Shown piece by piece: positions 20,199-28,994 of a DNA stretch of 64,000 bases. The DNA comes from Sphingosinicella microcystinivorans (GTDB taxonomy: Bacteria > Pseudomonadota > Alphaproteobacteria > Sphingomonadales > Sphingomonadaceae): contig NZ_CP116005.1 in NCBI RefSeq assembly GCF_027941835.1, positions 1,007,501 through 1,071,500 of the forward strand. Direction: 5' to 3'. The position numbers and the translations under genes were made by a program. The notes under the pieces are model-generated. The model was not told where the DNA came from. It did no database searches and worked only from the letters and a program-made list of their open reading frames with translations. Position 1 is the stretch's first letter. Every line of letters begins with the position of its first letter.

Positions 20199-20202
<4 letters not shown>
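19444..20202 (-). CDS. Molybdenum-hydroxylase FAD-binding subunit (CoxM/XdhB-like)
   Basis: 252 residues. The PCMH-type FAD domain shows [24 protein letters not shown] (two adjoining motifs) and [27 protein letters not shown], the second FAD signature of CoxM and XdhB. A CO-dehydrogenase flavoprotein C-terminal domain follows. It starts at GTG 20202, overlapping the iron-sulfur subunit stop as GTGA. The catalytic molybdopterin subunit, normally next in the operon, is not present on either side. Confidence 0.92.
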
Positions 20203-20660
<458 letters not shown>

Positions 20661-20705
20661 GGGCAAGGATACTATCGGCGCGCGCTTCCCGCGCCAAGCC
20701 GCCCG

Positions 20706-20747
20706 AAAAGAGAAAAGCGGCGACACCGGGGCCGTGGCATCGCCGCT
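20706..20747 (-). terminator. Intrinsic terminator between gapR and the 2Fe-2S subunit gene
   Basis: On the minus strand, AGCGGCGA pairs with TCGCCGCT (8 bp, 16-nt loop) and is followed by TTTTCTCTTTT. It could end gapR transcription or the proposed small RNA that starts at about 20841. The loop contains a copy of a 13-nt direct repeat. Confidence 0.7.
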
Positions 20748-20841
20748 CAACTCAGGGTTTTCGCCTGGAGGCAAGTCGGGGTCGTTGACCGCCGCCAGGT
20801 TGGGTCGCCGCCTTTGCCGGGGCCGTGGCGCCGGCGGCTGT
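20706..20841 (-). ncRNA. Candidate small RNA with sigma-54-type promoter
   Basis: No convincing coding frame fills the 326-bp gap at 20661-20986. A near-consensus -24/-12 promoter points left at 20851-20866 and an intrinsic terminator ends at about 20706, which defines an RNA of roughly 136 nt. GCCACGGCCCCGG occurs twice in it (20817-20829 and 20726-20738), once near the 5' end and once in the terminator loop. This arrangement resembles regulatory RNAs with exposed repeat loops. This is inference from motifs. The alternative is the 3' UTR of gapR. Confidence 0.4.
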
Positions 20842-20850
20842 CCGGAGAAC

Positions 20851-20866
20851 AGCAAACGGTGTGCCA
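20851..20866 (-). promoter_or_regulatory. Sigma-54-type promoter (TGGCAC-N5-TTGCT)
   Basis: The minus strand reads TGGCACACCGTTTGCT. This fits the RpoN consensus TGGCAC(G)N4TTGC(A/T), with GG and GC exactly ten bases apart. Only the G after TGGCAC is changed, to A. Transcription would begin about a dozen bases on, near 20841, toward the 2Fe-2S subunit gene. Confidence 0.55.
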
Positions 20867-20921
20867 GATTCTCAACGCATTGATTTTATTGAGATGAGTA
20901 ATTTTCCGGCGTCGGAATTCC

Positions 20922-20969
20922 GTCCCGGAACGGGACAGGCGGCGCATCATGCGTCCCATCGCGGGACGC
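20922..20969. other. Two GC-rich hairpins downstream of gapR
   Basis: GTCCCG-GAA-CGGGAC (20922-20936) and GCGTCCC-ATCGC-GGGACGC (20951-20969) lie just after the gapR stop. They share the CGTCCC/GGGAC core. Neither has a T-run. They may stabilise the 3' end of the gapR message or act as protein sites. Confidence 0.4.
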
Positions 20970-20986
20970 GCGGGCCACGCGCAGCG

Positions 20987-21229
20987 TCAATCCTGCAGGC
21001 CCAGCGCCGCCTTGTAGGTATCGAGCAGCGCTTCCATCTCCTGCCGCGCGCTCTTGTCCATCTTGCGCAGGCGCACGATGGTCTTCATCGTCTTGGGGTC
21101 GAAGCCTTGGCTCTTCGCCTCCGCGTAGACGTCCTTGATGTCGTCGGCGATGCCCTTCTTCTCCTCCTCGAGCCGCTCGATGCGCTCGATGAAAAGACGG
21201 AGTTGTTCGACGGATACGTTGTCGGTCAT
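20987..21229 (-). CDS. gapR: Nucleoid-associated protein GapR (DUF2312)
   Basis: 80 residues, the normal length. The coiled-coil N-terminus ([25 protein letters not shown]) is followed by [26 protein letters not shown], the conserved DUF2312 core. In Caulobacter GapR binds overtwisted DNA ahead of forks and polymerases and is needed for growth. Alphaproteobacterial and phage homologues are very similar in sequence. No phage genes surround this copy. It is followed by two hairpins and a long non-coding stretch. Confidence 0.95.
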   Translation of the reverse strand: MTDNVSVEQLRLFIERIERLEEEKKGIADDIKDVYAEAKSQGFDPKTMKTIVRLRKMDKSARQEMEALLDTYKAALGLQD

Positions 21230-21301
21230 GCCTGCCTCGAATCATGGAAGAAGAAATCGGAGGCGGTTGGTAAGTCGCCCCGTCCGCTTCCGCAAGGCGG
21301 C

Positions 21302-21610
21302 TCAGTGCGCGTTCTTCGCGACGCTCTCGTCCATGCGGCGCATCTGCGCGTCGGTCGCGGGCGTCTGGTGCTTCGCCTTCCACTCCTCCGGGTCCATGCC
21401 GTAGACGAGCGCGCGCGCCTCTTCCTTGCCGAGCGTGACGCCGCGCGCCGCGCCCGCCGCGCGCAGCCAGTCGCCGAGGCAGTTGCGGCAGAAGCCGCCG
21501 ACGCCCATCAGGTCGATGTTCTGCACGTCGGTGCGATGCCGCAGGTGCTCGACGAGCCGCCGGAACGCCGCCGCCTCCATTTCGGTCCGCACGTTGTCGT
21601 CGATCGTCAT
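21302..21610 (-). CDS. DUF1244 family protein
   Basis: 102 residues. The sequence ALRHLRE-like helix (AAAFRRLVEHLRHRTDVQNIDLM) leads into GVGGFCRNCLGDWLRAAG with a CxxC, then EARALVYGMDPEEWKAKHQ. These are the marks of DUF1244, a small alphaproteobacterial and gammaproteobacterial protein of unknown role. ATG 21610 is preferred over 21616 because AGGAG lies 7 nt before it and only 1 nt before the other. It diverges from pyk across 80 bp. Confidence 0.88.
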   Translation of the reverse strand: MTIDDNVRTEMEAAAFRRLVEHLRHRTDVQNIDLMGVGGFCRNCLGDWLRAAGAARGVTLGKEEARALVYGMDPEEWKAKHQTPATDAQMRRMDESVAKNAH

Positions 21611-21690
21611 GACCATGCTCCTGTCTCTTTGCGCGGGCGGGCGGAACGCATTAGGGATACGCGCTGCGCACGCACCGCCGAAGGGTTTCC

Positions 21691-23136
21691 ATGAAGACTG
21701 AACCGCGACGCCGCAAGGTCCGCATCCTCGCAACGCTCGGGCCGGCATCGAGCAGCTACGATCAGATCCGTGCGCTGTACCTCGCGGGGGCGGACGCCTT
21801 CCGGCTCAACATGAGCCACGGCGGGCACGAGGGCCACACCGCGGTCGTCGGCCATATCCGCGCGCTCGAACGCGAAACGGGTCGGCCGATGACGATCCTC
21901 GCCGATCTGCAAGGTCCCAAGATCCGCATCGGCCGCTTCGACGCTCCCGTGGAGCTCAAGAACGGTCAACGCTTCACGCTCGACCGCGACGATACGCCGG
22001 GCGGCGCCATCCGCGCCTATCTGCCGCACCCCGAGATCTTCGGCGTCACCCGGCCCGGCCAGCGGCTGCTCATCGACGACGGCAAGGTGGCGCTGCGCGT
22101 CCTCGACGTGACGCCGGATGCGATCGAGACCGAGGTGGCGGTCGGCGGTCGGCTGTCGTCCAACAAGGGCCTCAACGTCCCCGACGCCGTCGTGCCGCTC
22201 GCCGCACTCACGGAGAAGGACCGGCGCGACCTCGATTTCGCGCTCGACGCGGGCGTCGACTGGGTGGCGCTCAGCTTCGTGCAGCGGCCCGAGGACGTCG
22301 CGGAAGCGCGGCGGCTGATCGGCGGGCGCGCGCAGCTCCTCGCCAAGATCGAGAAGCCGCAGGCGCTCGACCGCCTGACCGAGATCCTGGAGATCGCCGA
22401 CGCCGTGATGGTCGCGCGCGGCGACCTCGGCGTCGAGATGCCGCCCGAGGCCGTGCCGATGGCGCAGAAGCGCATCGTGCAGGCGGCGCGCAAGGCGGGC
22501 CGCCCGGTCGTGGTCGCGACGCAGATGCTCGAATCCATGATCGCCTCGCCGACGCCGACGCGCGCCGAGGTGAGCGACGTCGCCAACGCCGTGTACGACG
22601 GCGCCGATGCCGTCATGCTCTCCGCCGAATCGGCGGCGGGCGCATGGCCGGTGGAGGCCGTGCGCATGATGGACGCGATCGCGGGCGCGGTCGAAACCGA
22701 TCCCGAGCACGCCCGGCGCGTGCATTTCACCGAAACGCTGCTCGAGCCGACGACCGCCGACGCGCTCTCCGCCGCCGCCGGCCAGATCGCCGGCACCATC
22801 TCGGCGCGCGCAGTGTGCTGCTTCACCACGTCCGGCTCCACCGCGCGCCGCGCCAGCCGCGAACGCATCAACGTGCCGCTCCTCGTGCTGACGCCGAAGC
22901 TCGCGACCGCGCGCCAGCTCGGCCTGCTCTGGGGCGTCCACGCCGTGCACACGCGCGACGTCGGCGACTTCGAGGAGATGGTGAGCAAGGCGAAGCGCAT
23001 GGCGCTGCGCGCCGGGGTCGCGGGCGGCGGCGACCGCATCATCATCATGGCCGGCGTTCCGTTCGGCACGCCGGGCTCGACGAACGTGCTGCACATCGCG
23101 CGGCTCACCGGCGATGAACTGAAAGGCCGCAAATAG
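21691..23136 (+). CDS. pyk: Pyruvate kinase
   Basis: 481 residues. Pyruvate kinase makes ATP and pyruvate from phosphoenolpyruvate. The N-terminal barrel starts with RRRKVRILATLGPASSSYDQI and FRLNMSHGGHEGH. The active-site Lys and metal ligands are in QLLAKIEKPQAL and ARGDLGVEMP, and the ATP-site signature is VATQMLESMIASPTPTRAE. The C-terminal allosteric domain is complete. It is transcribed alone, divergent from the DUF1244 gene. Confidence 0.98.
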   Translation: MKTEPRRRKVRILATLGPASSSYDQIRALYLAGADAFRLNMSHGGHEGHTAVVGHIRALERETGRPMTILADLQGPKIRIGRFDAPVELKNGQRFTLDRDDTPGGAIRAYLPHPEIFGVTRPGQRLLIDDGKVALRVLDVTPDAIETEVAVGGRLSSNKGLNVPDAVVPLAALTEKDRRDLDFALDAGVDWVALSFVQRPEDVAEARRLIGGRAQLLAKIEKPQALDRLTEILEIADAVMVARGDLGVEMPPEAVPMAQKRIVQAARKAGRPVVVATQMLESMIASPTPTRAEVSDVANAVYDGADAVMLSAESAAGAWPVEAVRMMDAIAGAVETDPEHARRVHFTETLLEPTTADALSAAAGQIAGTISARAVCCFTTSGSTARRASRERINVPLLVLTPKLATARQLGLLWGVHAVHTRDVGDFEEMVSKAKRMALRAGVAGGGDRIIIMAGVPFGTPGSTNVLHIARLTGDELKGRK

Positions 23137-23273
23137 GCTGTTCAAGTCGAGCGGCGGCACGCTCAAGTCTTGCGAAGAGAATCGTTTCGCATCCGCCGAC
23201 TTCGTTTTGACGTTCGCATGACGGCCATCCCGTAATCGTCCGGCATCAGGACGGTTTCAGGGACGATTCGATC

Positions 23274-23453
23274 ATGCGTAAACTGTACGGCGACCTGCTT
23301 CTTCTCGGCTCGGGATCAGCGGGACTTGCGCTGTTCGCGGCGCCGCTGCTGTTCGCCGCGCCCGCCGTCGCCGCGCCGCCGTGCCAGCCTCAGAGCGAGA
23401 GCCCGAGCGCCGTCAGCGCCGCTCTTGCCCGCGCCGCGTCGGTGAACAGGTGA
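23274..23453 (+). CDS. Possible small exported protein of unknown function
   Basis: 59 residues (MRKLYGDLLLLGSGSAGL... to ASVNR). The first 34 residues look like a signal peptide: KLY, then a long Leu/Ala/Phe core, then PAVAAPP with a likely cleavage after AVA. The mature part would be about 25 residues with one Cys. Its last 64 bases are antisense to the 3' end of the HAD gene. A GGGA lies 12 nt upstream. Codon pattern in the first half looks coding. I do not recognise a family, and this may be a chance frame. Confidence 0.3.
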   Translation: MRKLYGDLLLLGSGSAGLALFAAPLLFAAPAVAAPPCQPQSESPSAVSAALARAASVNR

Positions 23454-23995
23454 CCGCGATAGCCTGCCGCTTCCGCGGCGGCGATATTGTCGTCGCGGTC
23501 GTCGATGAACAGCGCGCGCGCCGGGTCCACCGGGAAGCGGCGTTTCGCCAGCGCGAAGATGGCCGGGTCCGGCTTCACCATCCGCTCCTCGCCCGACACG
23601 ATGATGTCGCGAAACCGCGCGAACGCCGGCTCGGTTGAGGCGAATCGCGGCCAGAACTCGTGCGAGAAGTTGGTGATGCCGTAGAGCGGCACGCCCCTGT
23701 CGGCGAGCATGTGCACCAGCTCGATCATGCCTTCGACCGGCCCCGGCAGCGTTTCCAGCCAGCGCGGCACATAGGCCTCGATGAGGTCGCGCTCCTCCGG
23801 GAAGGCCGCGACGAGCTCGGCGGTGGTTTCGGCGGCGGGACGCCCGGCGTCGTGCTGGAAATGCCATTCCGGCGTCACGACGCTGGCGCAGAACCATTCG
23901 AGCCGGTCCCGGTCCGGGATCAGCTTCTCGTAGAGATAGCGCGGGTGCCAGTGATAGAGAACGCCGCCGACATCGAAGATGACGGCGTCGATCAT
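23390..23995 (-). CDS. HAD-family phosphatase, YihX/haloacid-dehalogenase-like
   Basis: 201 residues. Motif I is VIFDVGGVLYHW, where the nucleophile Asp8 is present but the usual second Asp (DxD) is Gly. This is normal for the YihX-like subgroup and lowers confidence that it is a standard phosphotransferase. Motif II is YGITNFS, motif III Lys lies in GEERMVKPDPAIF, and motif IV is FIDDRDDNIAAAEAAG. Substrate is probably a small phosphorylated metabolite. It is followed at its 3' end by a possible small exported-protein gene on the other strand. Confidence 0.88.
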   Translation of the reverse strand: MIDAVIFDVGGVLYHWHPRYLYEKLIPDRDRLEWFCASVVTPEWHFQHDAGRPAAETTAELVAAFPEERDLIEAYVPRWLETLPGPVEGMIELVHMLADRGVPLYGITNFSHEFWPRFASTEPAFARFRDIIVSGEERMVKPDPAIFALAKRRFPVDPARALFIDDRDDNIAAAEAAGYRGHLFTDAARARAALTALGLSL

Positions 23996-24031
23996 TGTCT
24001 CGGAACTCTGCGAAAGCTCAGCCGCGGAAGA

Positions 24032-24157
24032 TCAGCCCTGACGCGCCTTGAAGCGGCGATTCGTCTTGTTGATCACATAGGTGCGGCCGCGGCGGCGGAT
24101 GACGCGGCAATCGCGATGACGTCCCTTCAGGGACTTGAGGCTGTTACGGATCTTCAT
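24032..24157 (-). CDS. rpmJ: 50S ribosomal protein L36, zinc-free (YkgO) type
   Basis: 41 residues starting [16 protein letters not shown] and ending FKARQG, with start ATG 24157 behind GGAAG. Only one Cys (DCRV) is present, so the four-ligand zinc ribbon of classical L36 is absent. This is the C-minus form, which in many bacteria replaces the zinc form under zinc limitation, and which is the only form in many alphaproteobacteria. It stands alone between the HAD gene and the 2Fe-2S protein gene. Confidence 0.95.
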   Translation of the reverse strand: MKIRNSLKSLKGRHRDCRVIRRRGRTYVINKTNRRFKARQG

Positions 24158-24229
24158 GGTCTTCCGCCTGCGAAACTGATTCTGCTGCTGTTCAAGAGCG
24201 CGCGTCCCTAAGCGGCAAACCGCATGAAG

Positions 24230-24553
24230 TCAAGGCTTCCGGCTTGCTTTCCGCTCGCCGTCGAGCCCCAGGCGTTCGGCGACCGCGTCGATGTCCGCCC
24301 CCTTCGGCACGACCAGCCAGGCGCCGGGGTTCGCGGCGTTCATGGCGACCACGCCGTTCTTCGGGCAGATGTCGAGGCAGCCGACCTCCACGATGCCGAC
24401 GCCGGCCTTGCGGCCCTTGCCGCCGAGCCCCCTTGCCCGAAGCGCTTTCGCAAGGGACTTGCGGCCGTTTTTCCCGAAGCCTCCGCCGAGCTTCCGGGAG
24501 CACTTCCTGCAAATCAGGATGGTGGCTTCCCACCGGGCCGGGACCGTTTTCAT
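24230..24553 (-). CDS. Thioredoxin-fold (2Fe-2S) ferredoxin-like protein
   Basis: 107 residues. Cysteines occur as ICRKCSRK and EVGCLDICPKNGVVA, the CxxC...CxxxC spacing of thioredoxin-like [2Fe-2S] proteins. The end (AWLVVPKGADIDAVAERLGL) also fits the family. The start is ATG 24553 with GAGGA 4 nt before it; an upstream in-frame GTG-type extension has no family support. It diverges from the phosphatase gene over 91 bp. Electron partner unknown. Confidence 0.82.
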   Translation of the reverse strand: MKTVPARWEATILICRKCSRKLGGGFGKNGRKSLAKALRARGLGGKGRKAGVGIVEVGCLDICPKNGVVAMNAANPGAWLVVPKGADIDAVAERLGLDGERKASRKP

Positions 24554-24644
24554 CGACTCCTCATGTGTGGTCCCGCGGCCGGGCGGACAAGAGGCCGCCC
24601 GCGGCACCGACACACCGGCTTGCCCGCCGCGCCGCGTGCATTAC

Positions 24645-25409
24645 ATGGGCGCAATGCTGTCCCGCTTCCGATCCCGTCCCAAACGCATCGACCGCCTGCC
24701 GGAAGGTCTGCGCCTCTATGCGATCGGCGACATCCACGGCCGCCGCGACCTGATGGACGCGCTGCTCGGCCGGATCGACGCCGACCTCGCGGGCTGGAGC
24801 GGCGATTCGGAGATCGTCTTCCTCGGCGACTACATCGACCGGGGGAGCGCGTCGGCCGCCGTGCTCGACCGGCTCGTGGAGGGGCCACCCCAGGGCCGGC
24901 GCTGGACGCTGCTCAAGGGCAACCACGAATCGATCCTCTCCCACCTCGTCAGCGGCCGCCCGCGCGAGGACGACTCGCTCTATCCCGCATGGCTGATGCA
25001 CGGCGGCCGCGAGACGCTGGCGAGTTACGGGCTCCCCGCGGCGCTCGCCTTCGGCGATGACGAGGCCGCCGCGCTCGGCGCGCTCCGCGAGGCGATGCCG
25101 CGCGCGCATGTCGAGCTTCTCGAATCGCTGGCGCTGATGCGCCGCGAAGGCGACTATCTGTTCGTCCATGCGGGTATCCGCCCCGGCGTGCCGATGGAGG
25201 AGCAGCGCCAGCGCGACCTCATCTGGATTCGCGAGGCCTTCCTCGAACACAAGGGCGATCACGGCTTCCACGTCGTCCACGGCCACTCGATCACGCGCGA
25301 CGTGGACGCGCAGGCGAACCGCACCGGCATCGACACCGGCGCCTACGCCACCGGCCGCCTCACTGCGATGGTGCTGGAAGGCGACACGCGCCGGTTTCTT
25401 TCGACCTGA
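24645..25409 (+). CDS. PPP-family serine/threonine phosphatase (or diadenosine tetraphosphatase-like)
   Basis: 254 residues. All metal motifs of calcineurin-like phosphatases are present: YAIGDIHGRRDL (27-38), VFLGDYIDRGSASA (58-71), LLKGNHESIL, and the distal YLFVHAGIRPG and VVHGHSITRD. This matches bacterial PPP enzymes of the PrpA/ApaH type. It starts at ATG 24645 or 24654; neither has a strong Shine-Dalgarno. Target proteins or nucleotides are unknown. Confidence 0.88.
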   Translation: MGAMLSRFRSRPKRIDRLPEGLRLYAIGDIHGRRDLMDALLGRIDADLAGWSGDSEIVFLGDYIDRGSASAAVLDRLVEGPPQGRRWTLLKGNHESILSHLVSGRPREDDSLYPAWLMHGGRETLASYGLPAALAFGDDEAAALGALREAMPRAHVELLESLALMRREGDYLFVHAGIRPGVPMEEQRQRDLIWIREAFLEHKGDHGFHVVHGHSITRDVDAQANRTGIDTGAYATGRLTAMVLEGDTRRFLST

Positions 25410-25413
25410 CGGG

Positions 25414-26403
25414 TCAGCCGCGCGCGGCGAGCTTTTCTTCCCACGCAAGCGCGTGGGAGACGATCGTGTCGAGATTGCCGTGGCGCGGCTGCCAGCGGAA
25501 GGTTTCGAGGATCTTCGCGTTCTCGGCCACCAGCGCATCGGGATCGCCCGCGCGGCGCGGTTCCATGCGCCGCTCGATCCTGCGACCCGAGACACGCTCG
25601 ACCGCGTCCAGCACTTCCAGCACGGAGAAACCGCGGTTGTAGCCGCAGTTGAGCGTCACCGACTCCTCCGGGCGTTCCATCAGCCAGTCCAGCGCCAGCA
25701 CGTGCGCGGCGGCAAGGTCGCTGACGTGGATATAGTCGCGCACGCCGGTGCCGTCCGGCGTCGCATAGTCGGTGCCGAACACCGAGACATGGGATCGCTT
25801 GCCCGTCGCCGTCTCGACCGCCACCTTGATGAGATGCGTCGCCCCCGCCGTCGACTGGCCGGTACGCCCCGCCGGGTCCGCGCCCGCGACGTTGAAGTAG
25901 CGCAGCGCCGCATAGTTGATCGGGTGCGCGGCCGCGACGTCCGCAAGCATGAACTCCGTCATCAGCTTGGAGGTGCCGTAGGGGTTGATCGGAAGCCGCG
26001 GCGTCTCCTCGTCCACGGGCGTATGCTCCGGGATGCCGTACACGGCCGCGGTCGACGAGAAGATGAAGTGCTTCACGCTGTTTCGCACCGCCGATTCGAT
26101 CAGCGTGCGGCTCGCTGCCGTGTTGTTGCGATAGTATTTCAGCGGGTCGCTGACCGATTCCGGCACCACCACCGATCCCGCGAAGTGCATGATGGCGTCT
26201 ATGCCCTGCTCGGCGGCGATGCGGCCCACCAGCGCCTCGTCGGCGACGTTCCCCTCGTAGAAGGGCACGTCCTCCGGCACCGCCCAGCGGAAGCCGGTCA
26301 CGAGATTGTCGATCACCGAGACCCGGTGCCCCGCGTCCTTCAGGGCGAGCACTGCATGGCTGCCGATATAGCCCGCGCCGCCTGTCACCAGAACCGATGC
26401 CAT
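25414..26403 (-). CDS. galE: UDP-glucose 4-epimerase
   Basis: 329 residues. The NAD site is VLVTGGAGYIGSHAVLAL. The SDR catalytic residues are in FIFSSTAAVYG and INPYGTSKLMTE (YxxxK), and GalE-specific LRYFNVAGADPAGRTG and TGVRDYIHVSDLA follow. It interconverts UDP-glucose and UDP-galactose for surface polysaccharide. The start ATG 26403 has GGGAG at 7 nt; a longer in-frame reading upstream is a shadow of the opposite strand. It is convergent with the phosphatase gene, 4 nt apart. Confidence 0.95.
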   Translation of the reverse strand: MASVLVTGGAGYIGSHAVLALKDAGHRVSVIDNLVTGFRWAVPEDVPFYEGNVADEALVGRIAAEQGIDAIMHFAGSVVVPESVSDPLKYYRNNTAASRTLIESAVRNSVKHFIFSSTAAVYGIPEHTPVDEETPRLPINPYGTSKLMTEFMLADVAAAHPINYAALRYFNVAGADPAGRTGQSTAGATHLIKVAVETATGKRSHVSVFGTDYATPDGTGVRDYIHVSDLAAAHVLALDWLMERPEESVTLNCGYNRGFSVLEVLDAVERVSGRRIERRMEPRRAGDPDALVAENAKILETFRWQPRHGNLDTIVSHALAWEEKLAARG

Positions 26404-26535
26404 ATCGCCACTCCCGTCTCTTACGCTTGCCCGATATGCGGACACGGCGGCCCCCGCAAGCCGTTCAGGCACATGAAAGCTGTGAAGCCACAGAATGATG
26501 CGATAGACTCGCTCAATCGTTTCAGGGGAACCGCA

Positions 26536-27129
26536 ATGCAGAAACAGGCCCTTGCGCTCACCGCGCTCGCACTTCTCGCCGCCTGCACCACCAACCGTTT
26601 CGAGGCCGACGTCACGCGCTTCCACATGACGCCGCCGGGGCTGCGCGGCAGCATCTATCTCGAACCCATCGACAAGGCCGCGGCCGGAACGCTCGAGTTC
26701 CAGAACCATGCGTCGGTCGTCGGCACCGAGCTTGCCGAGCACGGCTTCACGCCTGCTGAGGCGCGCGAAGGCGCGGAGTACATCGGCGTCCTCGCCTACG
26801 GCCAGACCGTGCGCGAAGGCGTCGGCGGCGGCTCTCCGGTCACGATCGGCATCGGCGGCGGCACGTTCGGCAAGAACGTCGGTGTCGGCCTCGGCACCAG
26901 CTTCGGCGTCGGCGAGAAGAAGAGCAGGGCAACCGCGATCAACATGCTTGCGCTCAAGATCGAGCGCGCCTCTGACAAGAGCGTCGTGTGGGAAGGCCGC
27001 GCGGTCGCGGAGGCGGGCAGCAGCTCGCGCTACGGGCCGCTGTCGGCGGCCATGCCCGCGCTTGCCGATGCACTTTTGCGTGACTTTCCGGGCACGTCGG
27101 GCCAAACGGTGACATACAAATCCCAGTAA
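26536..27129 (+). CDS. DUF4136-type lipoprotein
   Basis: 197 residues. The signal peptide has a lipobox with C17 (LALLAAC), so it is a likely outer-membrane lipoprotein. The mature part has FEADVTRFHM, a Gly-rich middle (GIGGGTFGKNVGVGLG) and NMLALKIERASDKSVVWEGRA, ending in ALADALLRDFPG. This matches DUF4136 proteins of unknown function. It shares the plus-strand run with the M14 peptidase and gpmA genes and is divergent from galE. Confidence 0.8.
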   Translation: MQKQALALTALALLAACTTNRFEADVTRFHMTPPGLRGSIYLEPIDKAAAGTLEFQNHASVVGTELAEHGFTPAEAREGAEYIGVLAYGQTVREGVGGGSPVTIGIGGGTFGKNVGVGLGTSFGVGEKKSRATAINMLALKIERASDKSVVWEGRAVAEAGSSSRYGPLSAAMPALADALLRDFPGTSGQTVTYKSQ

Positions 27130-27150
27130 GCCCCGCGCAGCAGGAGTTTC

Positions 27151-28287
27151 ATGGCCGTCACCGTTTCCGCCGCCTTCGACGGCGGCAATATCGCCGTCAC
27201 GCGCGCCGAGCGCGCGGACGACATCGTGCTCACCATTCCGCGCGACCACATGTCGGAATTCGCGCAGTGGTTCTATTTCCGCCTCTCGGGTGTGCGCGGC
27301 GAGCCTTGCGTCATCCGCCTCACGGGCCTCGAGGCCTCCGCCTATCCCGGCGGCTGGCCCGATTACCGCGCGGTCGTCTCCTCCGACCGCAGCGACTGGC
27401 GGCGCGCCGATACAACCTACGACAAGGCCGCGGACGGCGGCACGCTCACGATTCGGCTGACGCCCGAGCAGGACAGCGTCTGGATCGCCTATTTCGCGCC
27501 CTACAGCATGGAGCGGCACAACGATCTCGTCGCCCGCATCGGCCGCGCGCCGGGCGTGACCGGCGAGGTGATCGGAAAGACGCTCGACGGGCAGGACATG
27601 GACCTGCTGACGATCGGCGAAGGCCCGGTGAGCCTGTGGTTCATCGCCCGCCAGCACCCCGGCGAGACGATGGCCGAATGGTGGATGGAAGGCGCGCTCG
27701 AACGCCTGATCGACCCGGCCGACCCCGTGGCCCGCGCGCTCCGCGCGAAGGCCACGCTGCGCTTCGTTCCCAACATGAACCCGGACGGCTCGCGGCGCGG
27801 GCACCTCAGGACGAACGCCGTCGGCGTGAACCTCAACCGCGAATGGGCGTCGCCGTCGCTCGAACGCAGCCCCGAGGTCCATTCGGTGCTCGCCCGCATG
27901 GACCGCGACAAGCCGGACTTCGTGCTCGACGTCCACGGCGACGAGGCGATCCCCAACAACTTTCTCGCGGGTTTCGAGGGCATCCCCTCGATCACTGAGG
28001 CGATGACCGACCGGCTCGCGGTCTACATCGCCGTCCTCGACCGAATCTCGCCGGATTTCCAGACCGTCGACGGCTACGAGATCCCGCCGCCCGGCAAGGC
28101 GAACCTCACGATCGCCACCAACGCGCTCGCCGAGCGCTTCGGCTGTCTGTCGATGACGCTGGAAATGCCGTTCAAGGACGCGAACGTCGCGCCGGACCCC
28201 GTCTACGGCTGGTCGCCCGCGCGTTCGAAGGCGCTGGGGCGCGATTGCCTCGCCGCCGCGCTCGAAGTGCTTCCCCAACTCCGCTGA
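27151..28287 (+). CDS. M14-family zinc carboxypeptidase (cytosolic carboxypeptidase-like)
   Basis: 378 residues. A beta-rich N-terminal domain (1-115: [15 protein letters not shown]) is typical of the AGBL/CCP branch of M14. Zinc ligands are H169 and E172 ([12 protein letters not shown]) and H262 (LDVHGDEA); substrate residues are NREW (229-232), and the catalytic Glu is E338 (SMTLEMPFK). No signal peptide, so it is probably cytoplasmic. CCP enzymes in eukaryotes trim glutamate from tubulin. Bacterial substrates are unknown. GGAG sits 5 nt before the ATG. Confidence 0.92.
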   Translation: MAVTVSAAFDGGNIAVTRAERADDIVLTIPRDHMSEFAQWFYFRLSGVRGEPCVIRLTGLEASAYPGGWPDYRAVVSSDRSDWRRADTTYDKAADGGTLTIRLTPEQDSVWIAYFAPYSMERHNDLVARIGRAPGVTGEVIGKTLDGQDMDLLTIGEGPVSLWFIARQHPGETMAEWWMEGALERLIDPADPVARALRAKATLRFVPNMNPDGSRRGHLRTNAVGVNLNREWASPSLERSPEVHSVLARMDRDKPDFVLDVHGDEAIPNNFLAGFEGIPSITEAMTDRLAVYIAVLDRISPDFQTVDGYEIPPPGKANLTIATNALAERFGCLSMTLEMPFKDANVAPDPVYGWSPARSKALGRDCLAAALEVLPQLR

Positions 28288-28303
28288 CCGTCAGGATCAA
28301 ACA

Positions 28304-28993
28304 ATGCCCCGTCTCGTACTGCTGCGCCACGGCCAGTCGGCCTGGAACCTTGAAAACCGCTTCACCGGCTGGTGGGACGTCGACGTCACCGAACAGGGCG
28401 CCGCCGAAGCCCGCGCCGCGGGCCGCCTGCTCGCGGGCACCGGCTTCGATTTCGACATCTGCTTCACCAGCGTCCAGACCCGCGCGATCAAGACGCTGAA
28501 CCTCGTGCTGGAGGAGATGGGCCGCCTCTGGCTGCCCGTCATCAAGGACTGGCGCCTCAACGAGCGCCATTACGGCGGGCTCACCGGGCTCAACAAGCAG
28601 CAGATGGTCGACAAGGTGGGCGCGGAGCAGGTGCACATCTGGCGCCGCAGCTTCGACATCCCGCCCCCCGAGCTTGAAGCAGGCAGCGAATTCGACGTCT
28701 CGAAGGACCGCCGCTACGCGGGCGTCGCCGTGCCGCGCACCGAGAGCCTGAAGGACACGATCGCCCGCGTGCTGCCCTATTGGGACGCCGCAATCGCGCC
28801 GCGCCTGAAAGCCGGCGAGCGCGTCGTGATCTCCGCGCACGGCAACAGCCTGCGCGCGCTCGTGAAGCACCTGTCGGGCATTTCGGACGACGAGATCCCG
28901 ACGCTCGAAATCCCGACCGGCCAGCCGCTTGTCTACGAGCTGGACGCCGACCTCAGGGAGATCGAGCGCTATTACCTGAAAGACCGCGCCTGA
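28304..28993 (+). CDS. gpmA: 2,3-bisphosphoglycerate-dependent phosphoglycerate mutase
   Basis: 229 residues. The phosphohistidine motif is [20 protein letters not shown], with DVDVTEQG and [13 protein letters not shown] next and [16 protein letters not shown] near the end. It converts 3- to 2-phosphoglycerate in glycolysis. It follows the M14 gene by 16 nt and is convergent with the M20 hydrolase gene, 1 nt apart. Confidence 0.97.
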   Translation: MPRLVLLRHGQSAWNLENRFTGWWDVDVTEQGAAEARAAGRLLAGTGFDFDICFTSVQTRAIKTLNLVLEEMGRLWLPVIKDWRLNERHYGGLTGLNKQQMVDKVGAEQVHIWRRSFDIPPPELEAGSEFDVSKDRRYAGVAVPRTESLKDTIARVLPYWDAAIAPRLKAGERVVISAHGNSLRALVKHLSGISDDEIPTLEIPTGQPLVYELDADLREIERYYLKDRA

Positions 28994-28994
28994 T

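Noticed and set aside
20747-20959. 70-residue minus-strand frame in the gapR-coxS gap
   Set aside because: Composition is basic and irregular, with no Shine-Dalgarno or family, and it crosses the proposed sigma-54 promoter and the hairpins.
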